Source: Methanocorpusculum sp.
GTDB lineage: Archaea > Halobacteriota > Methanomicrobia > Methanomicrobiales > Methanocorpusculaceae
Length of the DNA: 27,062 nucleotides
Direction: 5' to 3'
Assembly (NCBI GenBank): GCA_029986255.1
Contig: DALTYD010000010.1
Span: 1 to 27,062, forward strand
Part shown: piece after piece, positions 1 to 8,850 of the stretch
Position numbering within the stretch: the stretch's first letter is position 1
How the letters are laid out: every line of letters begins with the position of its first letter
The notes under the pieces: model-generated
Told to the model about the DNA's origin: nothing
Seen by the model: only the letters and a program-made list of their open reading frames with translations
Database searches by the model: none
Translations under genes and position numbers: made by a program

Positions 1-240
1 GCAACAACATCATGGAACATATGTGCGTGTCGTGTATTCGCTATGTTTCATTTGTTATGTCGTAGTTTTTTTTGCATCAATGAATTTTGTGATTCAATAA
101 CTAAGAATTTAACTGTATTTTTCTTAAAATCTGATGCGCAAACCCTACTTATAGTCCACATATAAATATGGTTATTCTAAACTATCTCATGTGATGATAA
201 TTTCCAAAAATTGACGTAATATAATGATTTTTCTAGTGTA

Positions 241-283
241 ATTTGAGAGTGATCTCAGTGTACCCCCTCACTCTCTCTCAAAT
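241..283. repeat. Inverted repeat, possible hairpin
   Basis: ATTTGAGAG (241-249) is perfectly complementary to CTCTCAAAT (275-283), enclosing 25 bases that include a run of C and a TCACTC segment. It could form a hairpin in RNA, as the end of a transcript entering from the left or as a leader of the DUF373 transcript. No function is shown. Confidence 0.3.
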
Positions 284-386
284 GGCATACTTTGAGATCC
301 TGTTTCTTTGAAGTATTTTCTTTTCTCTGTGGAGAGGTATTTTAGAAAGTAAACCCTTGTTTTCATTGTTTTATCTGTTCATTGCT

Positions 387-400
387 CTATATATTTATAG
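387..400 (+). promoter_or_regulatory. Candidate TATA box for the DUF373 gene
   Basis: CTATATATTTATAG resembles an archaeal TATA element. Transcription would then start about 25 bases downstream, near 420, leaving an untranslated leader of about 80 bases before the ATG at 502. The surroundings are so AT-rich that chance matches are likely. Confidence 0.3.
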
Positions 401-501
401 AAGTACAAGAAAATATATCCATGTTTCAAAGTTTTTCGAAGATACTTAGCATCATGCTTGCCCACAGATATATTATCAAGGAACTCGCAAAAGTATAATG
501 G

Positions 502-1686
502 ATGACTTCCGGAAGGACTCTGATTCTCAGCGTTGATCGCGACGATGATATCGGATATAAAGCAGGAATAATTAGTCCTGTTGTCGGAAGAGATGTCTGT
601 TTGGATGCAGCAACTAGGCTTGGCATTGCTGATCCAGAGGATTCAGATACAAATGCCATATTCCAGGCAATTAAAACCTATGATGTTCTCATTGGGAAAG
701 GTGAGGACGTTGAAATTGCAGTAATCGGTGGCAATCATATGAATATGCTTGAAGGAGATCACCGAATTGCAGAACTGTTAGAAAAAGTGATTGCTGATAC
801 TGGAGTGGAAAATTGTATATTTATTTCCGATGGTGTTGAAGATGAGTTTGTCCTGCCAATTATCCAGTCTCATCTTAAAATATCTGGCGTGGTACGCGTA
901 GTAATCAAACAACTTCCCAACATAGAAGGTACATACTATATCATTAAAAAGCTGTTTAATGATCCAAAAATTGCCAGAAGTGTTCTGGTACCGATTGCTC
1001 TTGCAATGATCTTTTATGTGCTTGCCTCATTAGTCTCCGATGAAACACCTGCAATGCTGGTTGTGGTTGGTATTATTGGTGTCTATCTTCTGATAAAGGG
1101 TTTTGATCTCGATGAGTACATTGGTTATATCTACTATGGACTTGCTGACTCGTTCCATAAGGGAAGGATGTCATTTGTTGCCTATATTATTTCTGGAATT
1201 TTAGTTATTTGTGGTGTGATCTCTGGCCTTATGAGTATCATTACTTACTATCCGGTTTCGGGAGATGTTGGGCTGCTCTACAATCTTATGACCTTTCTGT
1301 ATGGTGCAATTATCTGGATGATGATTGCATGTCTTCTTGCCGCGGCTGGTAAAATTACTGACTATGTTCAGAATGAGCGAAAAGTGCGTACTCGAATATT
1401 TGTCGTTCCGTTCTTTGTAGTGGCAATTGGTCTGATTATCTACGGGATGGTAATTTATTTCCTATCCATCTCACCGATTGAACCCCTTCCATTCAATGTA
1501 ACTGAGGGAATTGTAGCTATAATGCTGATGACGCTTTTAGGAATCATTGTGGCGTTTGCTGGAATTTACTACCAACCACTTATCCAGATGCATGTACTTG
1601 ACTGGATCGAACAACGAATATGGCAGGATGCCGAAGATGATGATGATAAGAGTTGTGCTCCTGTGTACAGAAAGATTAAATATTAA
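502..1686 (+). CDS. DUF373 family membrane protein
   Basis: This 394-residue protein belongs to the archaeal DUF373 family, whose biochemical function is unknown. The soluble N-terminal part (about residues 1-150) shows the family hallmarks: an acidic VDRDDDIG near residue 11, a GRDVCLDAATRLGIADPEDSD segment split around residue 40, and FISDGVEDEF near 109. The rest is hydrophobic with about six predicted membrane segments (near 158-178, 181-200, 223-247, 257-283, 301-325 and 335-355) and an acidic tail (DAEDDDD). The ATG at 502 is chosen because the conserved domain begins immediately after it; an ATG four bases earlier is out of frame and soon stops. No strong ribosome binding site precedes it. 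It stands alone between long spacers. Family assignment is firm; role is unknown. Confidence 0.85.
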   Translation: MTSGRTLILSVDRDDDIGYKAGIISPVVGRDVCLDAATRLGIADPEDSDTNAIFQAIKTYDVLIGKGEDVEIAVIGGNHMNMLEGDHRIAELLEKVIADTGVENCIFISDGVEDEFVLPIIQSHLKISGVVRVVIKQLPNIEGTYYIIKKLFNDPKIARSVLVPIALAMIFYVLASLVSDETPAMLVVVGIIGVYLLIKGFDLDEYIGYIYYGLADSFHKGRMSFVAYIISGILVICGVISGLMSIITYYPVSGDVGLLYNLMTFLYGAIIWMMIACLLAAAGKITDYVQNERKVRTRIFVVPFFVVAIGLIIYGMVIYFLSISPIEPLPFNVTEGIVAIMLMTLLGIIVAFAGIYYQPLIQMHVLDWIEQRIWQDAEDDDDKSCAPVYRKIKY

Positions 1687-2310
1687 TATTTGTACTTTTA
1701 TTGTCCCAGTAATACAAAAATGTGTCAATCATATCCTTCACTTAATTTCTGACGTGAGAATAATTATTATTGTAAACACTATTATTACTAGGAATTACCC
1801 AAGTGATAGCCTCGATAAATTGAAAGATAATCCTATATTTTTCTGAATTTCTACTAATAATTTGTAAAAAAATACAGATTTTATGGGAAAAAAACACAGA
1901 TGTTTATGAAGCAATACGTTCTTACGAATGACATCCTCTCCTCAAACCCCGAGAGACTCTGGTTTGAATATCGGTGTGGGCAAATGCATATGGACTTTTA
2001 TCCTTATGTTGGCCATATCCTGATGCAACCAGTTCTCACACTATTTATGGATGACCCTCATTAGAGCAAATGCCTCGATTGACTGAATGATGGTTTTGTA
2101 ACTACGTGAGATCATTTGATGAGATCTTGTATGTTTTTTTTTCTACTATTTTGATGACATTATATCCTAATAGTGATGTAGTTCTTGATTGACATCTATC
2201 TTGTTCTTTCTCCGAGATAGTTTCTTCTAAGTTCTCAGTTCGAGGCATTATATTTGTTCTCTCATAAACCAATTTCTTCAATAACAAAAAATGCATATAT
2301 ATTCTCACAT
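1687..2310. other. Spacer between DUF373 gene and mutS
   Basis: This stretch of more than 600 bases lacks a convincing full-length gene. It contains one small protein-like frame (1901-2065, listed separately) and a possible TATA element, CATTATATTTG near 2247-2257, placed suitably for a mutS transcript starting around 2280. A minus-strand frame at 2102-2308 looks lysine- and isoleucine-rich by composition and matches nothing I know. The length and low information content suggest eroded sequence. Confidence 0.4.
1901..2065 (+). other. Small ORF or gene remnant, 54 residues
   Basis: A short frame opens with ATG at 1901 (second in-frame ATG at 1907) and stops at 2065. The residues look protein-like rather than random, with segments such as NPERLWFEYRCG and MHMDFYPYVGH. 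After the TAG stop another frame continues briefly (IRANASID) before a further stop, so this may be the front of a slightly longer decayed gene. There is no clear ribosome binding site. I do not recognise the family; it could be a genuine small protein, a remnant or chance. Confidence 0.3.
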
Positions 2311-4926
2311 ATGGTCACCCAGAAAAAACTAACACCTGCAATGGAACAGTTCAAGATGTTTAAGGAGCAATATCCTGATTGTATCCTCTTTATGCGGATG
2401 GGAGATTTTTATGAAACTTTCTGGGATGATGCGGAAATATGTTCACGTGAACTTGACATCGTTCTGACCTCCCGCTCCAAAGACGCCGAAGGAAATCCGA
2501 TTCCTCTTTCCGGTATTCCTTTCCACGCTCTTGACATTTATCTTCCACGACTGATCCGCAAAGGATACAAAATTGCTATATGTGAGCAGATAGAAGATCC
2601 CAAAATAGCAAAGGGTTGCGTAAAACGGGATGTTATCCGCGTTGTTACACCAGGTACGGCAATTGATACGTGTGTTGTGGACTCTAGCGCGGCACATTAC
2701 TTAATGGCGCTTGCAACGGACCTGAAATCCATGAGCATAGGTCTCGCTTTTCTGGATATTACAACAGGCGAATTTTTTGCTGAAGAAATTCCTATTGAGG
2801 CAAACAACGCCTCGCTTGCCACAGAGCTTGAACGTTACGCTCCAGCCGAAATTTTAGTGTCTCATCAAACTCCAAAAAATCTCATCAACTTCTTTTCTGG
2901 ATGTAATTGTGTTATTACTTTTGTACGAGATCATCTCTTTATGGATGGAGTATCAGTGCTATGTACTGCTTTTGGAGTTTCATCGCTTGATGGGTATGGC
3001 TGTGCTGACTCTCCCCTCTGTATTGCAGCAGCAGCAGCAGCCCTCCAATACGCAAAGGAAACCCAAAAAACTGCGCTCCCTCACATCACTGGTTTTTCCC
3101 ACCGCCATGCTAGTGATTCAATGATACTGGATGCAATAACGTTGCGTAACCTAGAAGTTCTTTCTCCGTTGCGCGGAGATCAGAGTGATACTAAAACCTT
3201 GTTTGGGTTCCTGAATCGTACTAAAACATCAATGGGTAGTCGAATTCTGCGGAATATCATTTGTGTGCCACTGCTTGACATAGTCTCAATCAATATGCGT
3301 CTGGATGCCGTTGAGTTTTTCACCTGTAGACCCGTACTCTGTAACACGCTGGGAAATCTACTATCCAAAGTTTCTGATATTGAACGAATTGCATGTCGCA
3401 TTGCCATCGGGAATGCATCTCCTCGTGATCTTTTATCCCTTGCTGCAAGCCTTGCATTACTTCCTGAGATCAAAGAAGAAATTGGCGCAACATCTGGCAT
3501 TTTGAATGAACAGCTATCTAGTATCTCGAATTTTTCCGATGTTGTCCGCTTAATTCGTTCCGCTATCACCGATGATCCATCGGTTGTGTACCGCAACGGG
3601 AACGTCATTCGTTCGGGATACAATGCGGATCTCGACCATCTTCGAGTGATGGTTGCATCGGGGAGAGATTGGATCGCAAATCTTCAGCAGAGTGAACGTG
3701 AACGAACAGGTATTAAATCTCTAAAAATCTCTTATAACAACGTTTTTGGGTATTATATCGAGATCACCAAAGCGAATGTGGACAAAGTCCCTCCTGAGTA
3801 CGAACGTAAGCAGACCACGGTAAATGGTGAACGCTTCACGCTCCCAGCTCTTCGAGAACGTGAGGCCCTAATCGCACAGGCTGATGAGCGTATTCTTGCA
3901 CTTGAGGTCATGCTCTATGAATCTCTTATTGAAATCCTGCGTAGCTATGTTTCTGCTATTAAAGAGGCGGCGGAAGGTATTGGAACTATCGATATGTTTC
4001 TTGCGTTTGCAGAACTATCCTCTATGAATCGATATGTGCGACCTGAATTTTCCACAGGCGATGAACTATTGGTTCGTGATGGTCGTCATCCCATTGTTGA
4101 AGATTCTGTTCGTGGTGGATATATTCCTAATGATATTGAAATGAGCGCATCAGGTGATCAGATTCTAATCTTGACAGGTGCCAACATGGCTGGAAAGTCA
4201 ACCTATATGCGAAGTGTTGCTTTAATCTGTATTATGGCCCAGATTGGGTGTTTTGTCCCGGCACGTTATGCAAAGATAGGCATGGTGGATAGGATATTTA
4301 CCAGGGTTGGAGCATCCGATGATCTTGTTGGTGGCCAGAGCACGTTTATGGTGGAGATGCTAGAGTTAGCCAATATTCTTAACAATCTCACTGAAAAAAG
4401 TCTAATTCTTTTGGATGAAATCGGACGTGGAACAAGTACTGTGGATGGATACTCCATTGCCCGTTCAGTACTTGAGTATTTGCATGGGAAAGGAGTGCGT
4501 GGCCCACGTACGCTCTTTGCCACCCACTTTCATCAGCTTATCAGTATGGAGCAGACGTTTCGCCGCATGAAGAACTACCATTTTGCTGTTAAGGAGGATA
4601 AGCATGAAATTACGTTTTTACGAAAATTAATTCCTGGTGCAACCGATAGGAGTTATGGTATTCATGTTGCACGGATAGCTGGAGTTCCAAAAAAAGTCAT
4701 ATCTCGTGCGGAAGCTATTTTGAATCAAATTCTCCAAGAGGATGCACGTTCTTGCAATAGAAAGTATTATACGCAAATGCTTCTCGTGGATACTGCATTT
4801 GAACCGTTGACCCCTACTGTACCCGCGGTTGAAAAACGAATCCGTGAGGTTAATATCAACGAGATGACACCGATGCAAGCCTTGATATTTGTCACTGAAC
4901 TTAAGTCGATGTTGGAGAGAGGATAA
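2311..4926 (+). CDS. mutS: DNA mismatch repair protein MutS
   Basis: MutS recognises mismatches and small loops in DNA and signals to MutL using ATP. The 871-residue product has the expected full length. The mismatch-reading motif GDFYETF gives the key Phe33 and Glu35; the ATPase has Walker A GANMAGKST (Lys629), Walker B LDEIGRGTST (Asp702, Glu703), and the ATHFHQL switch further on. The start is placed at ATG 2311 because MutS proteins begin just before LTPAMEQF; an extension to 2254 would need a TTG codon and adds unconserved residues. The stop overlaps the mutL start by one base (TAATG), so the two are co-translated. GCA repeats at 3025-3042 encode a run of six alanines. Archaeal MutS of this type is usually regarded as acquired from bacteria. 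Confidence 0.96.
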   Translation: MVTQKKLTPAMEQFKMFKEQYPDCILFMRMGDFYETFWDDAEICSRELDIVLTSRSKDAEGNPIPLSGIPFHALDIYLPRLIRKGYKIAICEQIEDPKIAKGCVKRDVIRVVTPGTAIDTCVVDSSAAHYLMALATDLKSMSIGLAFLDITTGEFFAEEIPIEANNASLATELERYAPAEILVSHQTPKNLINFFSGCNCVITFVRDHLFMDGVSVLCTAFGVSSLDGYGCADSPLCIAAAAAALQYAKETQKTALPHITGFSHRHASDSMILDAITLRNLEVLSPLRGDQSDTKTLFGFLNRTKTSMGSRILRNIICVPLLDIVSINMRLDAVEFFTCRPVLCNTLGNLLSKVSDIERIACRIAIGNASPRDLLSLAASLALLPEIKEEIGATSGILNEQLSSISNFSDVVRLIRSAITDDPSVVYRNGNVIRSGYNADLDHLRVMVASGRDWIANLQQSERERTGIKSLKISYNNVFGYYIEITKANVDKVPPEYERKQTTVNGERFTLPALREREALIAQADERILALEVMLYESLIEILRSYVSAIKEAAEGIGTIDMFLAFAELSSMNRYVRPEFSTGDELLVRDGRHPIVEDSVRGGYIPNDIEMSASGDQILILTGANMAGKSTYMRSVALICIMAQIGCFVPARYAKIGMVDRIFTRVGASDDLVGGQSTFMVEMLELANILNNLTEKSLILLDEIGRGTSTVDGYSIARSVLEYLHGKGVRGPRTLFATHFHQLISMEQTFRRMKNYHFAVKEDKHEITFLRKLIPGATDRSYGIHVARIAGVPKKVISRAEAILNQILQEDARSCNRKYYTQMLLVDTAFEPLTPTVPAVEKRIREVNINEMTPMQALIFVTELKSMLERG

Positions 4927-6746
4927 TGGGTGTCATCGTTGTTCTAGACGAGGAAACTATTAATCATATTGCTGCAGGTGAGGTTGTCGAACGGGCGGCA
5001 TCAGTAGTTAAAGAACTTGTTGAAAATTCAATTGATGCTGGAGCGAAGCGAGTTTGGATTGATATTTCGGCAGATAAAACCTCTGTGACCCGTATAGCGG
5101 TCACAGATGACGGTTTTGGCATGGATAGCGACGACGCCCAACTTGCCTTCCATCAGCATACAACGAGCAAAATTTCGCGGCCTGAAGATCTTCTAACCAT
5201 TGGAACCCTTGGCTTTCGAGGTGAGGCAATGGCAAGCATAGCCTCAATATCCCAGGTCACGCTTATAACCAAAAAACGAGGTTCTCAAAGTCCTGAGGCA
5301 ACTCGTGTGGTTATACATGGTGGAAAACTCATTGAACATACTGTAACAGGCGCTCCTGAAGGAACTAGCGTTGTTGTTGAGAATCTTTTCTTTAATACCC
5401 CTGTGCGGAGAAAATTTCAGAAGACCATTGCAACTGAACTTGCTCATATCTATGATATAGTAGAGAGACTTGCCCTTGCCCATCGTGAAATTTCGTTTTT
5501 ACTATCATACCAAGGAAAAGAACGGTTTCATACTTATGGCAATGGTAGGTTTGAGGATGTGATCGTTGCAGTGTTTGGCCAGACATTTGCTCGAGAGTTG
5601 GTATCGGTTGAGGGAACATATGGTATTGTGAAGGTCGTTGGGTTTATTAGTCGTCCTGGGCATGAGATGAAAAGCACTCCAAGCAGATTTTATCTATCTA
5701 TTAATCATCGACAGGTAACATCTCGACAAGTTTTGTGGGCAGTGCGCAGAGGATATGGTACCCTTCTTCCGAAGGATATGTACCCTGCTGTCTTCTTGGA
5801 TCTGGAAATTGATCCGTCTGATGTGGATGTGAATGTACATCCAACGAAAAAAGAGGTGCGACTTTCCCGAGAACGAGATGTACTGGAGGGGGTACAGGAT
5901 GCGATATATTGTGTTCTGCATGAACAACGAGTGTTTGGCATGGAAACTGCATCAAAACTTCCGCCATCACCCTTGAATGAGGAATGTGAGGTTTCTTATG
6001 GCGTTGCATCGTCAATTCCATCTGAAACATCTCTAGATGCAAGATGCTCTCTCTCTCCAAAGGCGCCTGTTTGTACCTCGCTAAAATCTCCTGTTGCAGC
6101 AACCTTTCATCTGACTGATAAACAGTTGCGACGGACAGAATTCTTTGAACCACCTTTGGAAACGACAGAGTTTGTTCCTGAAGTTTTGGGCCAGATTGCT
6201 GATACATATATTCTTGCTCGTAATGAAATTGGAGATCTAGTGGTGGTTGATCAGCATGCAGCTCACGAACGAATTATGTATGATCTCTTACTTTCTCAGC
6301 ATGCCCAGGGGTTGTCTGGTCAGGAGCTGATTGTTCCCGTTCAGTTGAAACTTACACAAAAAGAAGCGGCGCTTATCCCAGATATGCTCCCTTTGCTTAA
6401 GGAAGCTGGATACACGCTTGAACCATTTGGAAAGGACATATGGCTGGTACGCACAGTTCCTGTAGTCTCGACATCGCTCGGTGATCCAAGAGTGATTCAT
6501 GAGATAATTTCTCAAGCTCTAGAAAATCATTCTTTATGTGATGGAGAGAATGTGCTTGATCACGTGCTGAAGATTGAGGCCTGTCGTTCGGTGGTAAAGG
6601 GGGAAACCCCCTTGACAATGGAACAGATGCAGCGCCTTCTCCGTCAGCTAATGGCCACTCAATCTCCATATACTTGTCCTCATGGAAGACCTACAACGAT
6701 CTTACTGACGAAGGAGAAGCTTGCTGCGATGTTTTTGAGAACGTGA
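4926..6746 (+). CDS. mutL: DNA mismatch repair protein MutL
   Basis: MutL couples MutS to strand removal and, in lineages without MutH, nicks DNA itself. The 606-residue product has the GHKL ATPase motifs near the N-terminus: VKELVENSIDAG with catalytic Glu33, DDGFGM (61-66) and GFRGEA near 96. The C-terminal domain carries endonuclease metal-site motifs: DQHAAHE at 442-448, an ACRSVVKGE segment, and CPHGRP at 584-589. The classical DQHA(X)2E(X)4E motif ends here in Asp instead of Glu, a conservative change. The region between the two domains (about 345-400) is poorly conserved linker. It overlaps mutS by one base. It is intact and probably an active nickase. Confidence 0.96.
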   Translation: MGVIVVLDEETINHIAAGEVVERAASVVKELVENSIDAGAKRVWIDISADKTSVTRIAVTDDGFGMDSDDAQLAFHQHTTSKISRPEDLLTIGTLGFRGEAMASIASISQVTLITKKRGSQSPEATRVVIHGGKLIEHTVTGAPEGTSVVVENLFFNTPVRRKFQKTIATELAHIYDIVERLALAHREISFLLSYQGKERFHTYGNGRFEDVIVAVFGQTFARELVSVEGTYGIVKVVGFISRPGHEMKSTPSRFYLSINHRQVTSRQVLWAVRRGYGTLLPKDMYPAVFLDLEIDPSDVDVNVHPTKKEVRLSRERDVLEGVQDAIYCVLHEQRVFGMETASKLPPSPLNEECEVSYGVASSIPSETSLDARCSLSPKAPVCTSLKSPVAATFHLTDKQLRRTEFFEPPLETTEFVPEVLGQIADTYILARNEIGDLVVVDQHAAHERIMYDLLLSQHAQGLSGQELIVPVQLKLTQKEAALIPDMLPLLKEAGYTLEPFGKDIWLVRTVPVVSTSLGDPRVIHEIISQALENHSLCDGENVLDHVLKIEACRSVVKGETPLTMEQMQRLLRQLMATQSPYTCPHGRPTTILLTKEKLAAMFLRT

Positions 6747-7351
6747 TTTCTGTTCGGTGTTTTTGTTTTTTTTCATATAGGCTTCTCTAAGTGCTAAATC
6801 ATAAAAATAGTACTTATTCAACAAAACCAAAATCCACGCTAAAATATCATGATTTTCATTTCAAAAATGATGATTATATTTTTGCAGTGGGGATGATGTT
6901 TTTGTATCAGGGATTGCTTATTTGATGTTTACACTACCGATTTCTTGATGAATCTGTTTTTTTACACTAGACTAGAATTCTTTCTGGATGTTTTATCTGG
7001 CATAGGATAATATGGTTGCTAGGAGAGGCATATACAGCTCGCTCTACTTAAGGCATATATTCCCTCACATCTTCATCTTGCATTAGAACATATTTCATCT
7101 TCTTGCGTTTTTATATTTTACCTCAATACTCCTTTACCATGATGATTCATGCGACAGCCTTTTTCTAGGGATGTCTCTTTGTTCTACTTATCTCTCTCCT
7201 TCTGTTTTTTTATGGCGTTTTGTACTTGATTTATTGGGCAGAGAGACAATTTTCATTTTTTAGGAAGGATGTCCTTGTTTCATTTTATGAATAAAAAACT
7301 GATATCTTTTGTGTATCCCAATCAGCGTTTTCCATGCCAAAGTATGGAGGA
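6747..7351. other. Spacer between mutL and the cation transporter gene
   Basis: About 600 bases between convergent genes. Besides the T-tract after mutL I see no intact gene. A plus frame from ATG 7139 to TAA 7292 encodes a hydrophobic segment followed by charged residues (FVLLISLLLFFYG, then WAERQFSFFRKD) but is interrupted by TAG at 7166; it could be the scrap of a membrane protein or chance in T-rich DNA, where hydrophobic translations are expected. Confidence 0.4.
6757..6774 (+). terminator. T-rich candidate terminator after mutL
   Basis: Starting about ten bases after the mutL stop, the plus strand has a stretch that is almost entirely T with two G interruptions. Archaeal RNA polymerase terminates at such U-tracts without needing a hairpin. 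There is no stem-loop before it. Confidence 0.45.
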
Positions 7352-8566
7352 TTACCACACCAGCATCTTCATCACAAAAAGCAGTGCTGTCGCACCTATT
7401 AGATCAATTGAACTTGTTACAACTGGTACTCCAAAATTATCTGGATCATATCCCATTCGGTAACTGAACACTGCTGTATAATATCCTAAGAGATTCATTA
7501 ATGTAATCACAACCATTCCAGCTACAACTGCTAATTGCACCATTGGAAGAAGACCTGGTGTTGTAATCCCAATTGTATTAGCAGCAGAATGTGCAACTCC
7601 TCCCATGAGAGGTAAAATGAGAAGAGAATATACATAATTTTCTGCAAAATGCCATAGTATCGTTTTAGAAGGTATTATATCTGCGTTTATCAGGCCCATA
7701 TGCATCTCTGTTGCAACTCGTGATGTAAGAATGCCTCCGATTGATCCACACCCATTCATAAAAGGAGCCATTAGGATCAATATTGCAGCTGCAGCAATCA
7801 AACTGTCTAGATTATCTGTATACAATACACCTGCCCCAATTCCTAGGAACGAAAGTGGAGCCAGTAATGGGACTCCCTCTCTCAATACATCTTTCACAGT
7901 ATCTGTTACTTGGCCTATTGATACAATCATCCACACAATCATTATCAACACCACTATTCCCAGAAGTATCCTTAGTTCTTCTGGAATAATCATTATCAGA
8001 ATTGCTGTAATTATCAAAAATGGTAGAGTTATCATATCTCCAAACGTTGTAACTATAGGTGCTCCTACCATATCGAGATTCCAACCCATACGATAGCATA
8101 GAATTGATGTAACAATTCCAATAAGGGTTACAATCATACCTGCAACAGTTCCTGAAACAAGAGAAATAATCACCATGTCTCCAAGACCAATAGTATCAGT
8201 ACCTGTTATGCCACAGATAAGCTTCCCAAATAATGCAAGAAGCACTGAAATAATCGTTGTTAGCAACATAGAAGCACGCAAATTATCTCCTAGGTCAGTC
8301 CCTCGTGAAAACCGAACTTCAAATGCACCTAGGTGCATCGACGACGACAACCGTGACGTCAGAATACCAGCTATTGCTCCGCGCATATTTATTGATGGAG
8401 TAACTAGGACCATCAGTCCGGGGATTAGCAAAAAAATCTTATTTACTGATCCAAGATAAATTCCCGCAATAAACGATAAACTGATACTAATTAAGAGTGT
8501 GAAGAATCCAGTAAGAAACTCATCGCACTCCGAGAACGCTCGGCGTCCAACTATCGCCAATTTCAT
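7352..8566 (-). CDS. MgtE/SLC41-type divalent cation transporter
   Basis: This 404-residue integral membrane protein resembles a tandem duplication of the MgtE transport domain, the arrangement found in archaeal and eukaryotic SLC41-like proteins that move magnesium or other divalent cations. The hallmark appears twice: PSINMRGAIAGILTSRL near residue 57, and MNGCGSIGGILTSRV near residue 270. Each is followed by about four further hydrophobic segments. The N-terminal cytoplasmic and CBS regulatory domains of bacterial MgtE are absent, so gating by those domains is not expected. The start at 8566 is supported by a good ribosome binding site, GAGGTGA (8573-8579 on the minus strand), six bases upstream. 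It is a single-gene unit convergent with mutL. The exact ion is not determined. Confidence 0.88.
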   Translation of the reverse strand: MKLAIVGRRAFSECDEFLTGFFTLLISISLSFIAGIYLGSVNKIFLLIPGLMVLVTPSINMRGAIAGILTSRLSSSMHLGAFEVRFSRGTDLGDNLRASMLLTTIISVLLALFGKLICGITGTDTIGLGDMVIISLVSGTVAGMIVTLIGIVTSILCYRMGWNLDMVGAPIVTTFGDMITLPFLIITAILIMIIPEELRILLGIVVLIMIVWMIVSIGQVTDTVKDVLREGVPLLAPLSFLGIGAGVLYTDNLDSLIAAAAILILMAPFMNGCGSIGGILTSRVATEMHMGLINADIIPSKTILWHFAENYVYSLLILPLMGGVAHSAANTIGITTPGLLPMVQLAVVAGMVVITLMNLLGYYTAVFSYRMGYDPDNFGVPVVTSSIDLIGATALLFVMKMLVW

Positions 8567-8850
8567 CCGGAGTCACCTCATCACTTAGCATAATAATAGC
8601 ATACCTATACGTTATTGTGACGTATCAAGACTTTGTCCCAAAAGGATGTATCATCCCCTGGAGGTGGTCATACGTATTTTCTGATGAATTAGTGTTGAAT
8701 GACAGTGTATTTTTTAGTTCCTTCATTGCTCTCATAATGTATTTTCAATGAATGAGAGATATGAAGTTAATTTGAAGAAAGAAAATGATGTTTTTTTCCA
8801 AAATTAGAGTAATCTTTAAAATATATTTTTTCTTTGTAAACGCATCCTTG
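8567..8850. other. Spacer upstream of the cation transporter gene
   Basis: Apart from the transporter's ribosome binding site, this interval shows only AT-rich sequence with no recognisable protein. It separates the transporter promoter region from the decayed 3' end of the PAN pseudogene. Confidence 0.4.
8573..8579 (-). promoter_or_regulatory. Ribosome binding site of the cation transporter gene
   Basis: GAGGTGA on the minus strand lies six bases before the ATG at 8566 and fixes that start. It is one of the clearest Shine-Dalgarno matches in the window; most neighbouring genes outside operons lack one. Confidence 0.7.

Larger units (their letters stand above)
1..501. other. AT-rich spacer, no gene seen
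   Basis: Both strands are broken by frequent stops and I recognise no protein fragment. The stretch holds T-rich tracts, a perfect 9-bp inverted repeat (241-249 with 275-283) and a TATA-like element near 387-400 that could serve the DUF373 gene downstream. A short reading frame opens near the left edge and stops within about 60 bases; it could be noise or the tail of an unseen gene. Confidence 0.5.

Noticed and set aside
2254..2310. Upstream extension of mutS
   Set aside because: It would start at TTG, adds 19 unconserved residues and overlaps the likely promoter; ATG 2311 matches the usual MutS N-terminus.
3025..3042. GCA repeat tract in mutS
   Set aside because: Only five GCA units plus one GCC, in frame, encoding alanines; it could slip in principle but there is no sign of phase variation.
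5701..6207. Minus-strand open frame opposite mutL
   Set aside because: It lies antisense to mutL and has no recognisable domain or ribosome binding site.
7139..7294. Hydrophobic frame with an internal stop
   Set aside because: T-rich DNA readily yields hydrophobic translations; without a family match it cannot be called a pseudogene.
7731..8096. Plus-strand open frame opposite the cation transporter gene
   Set aside because: Its isoleucine- and threonine-rich product is the mirror of a membrane-protein gene; the minus frame has the conserved motifs and a ribosome binding site.
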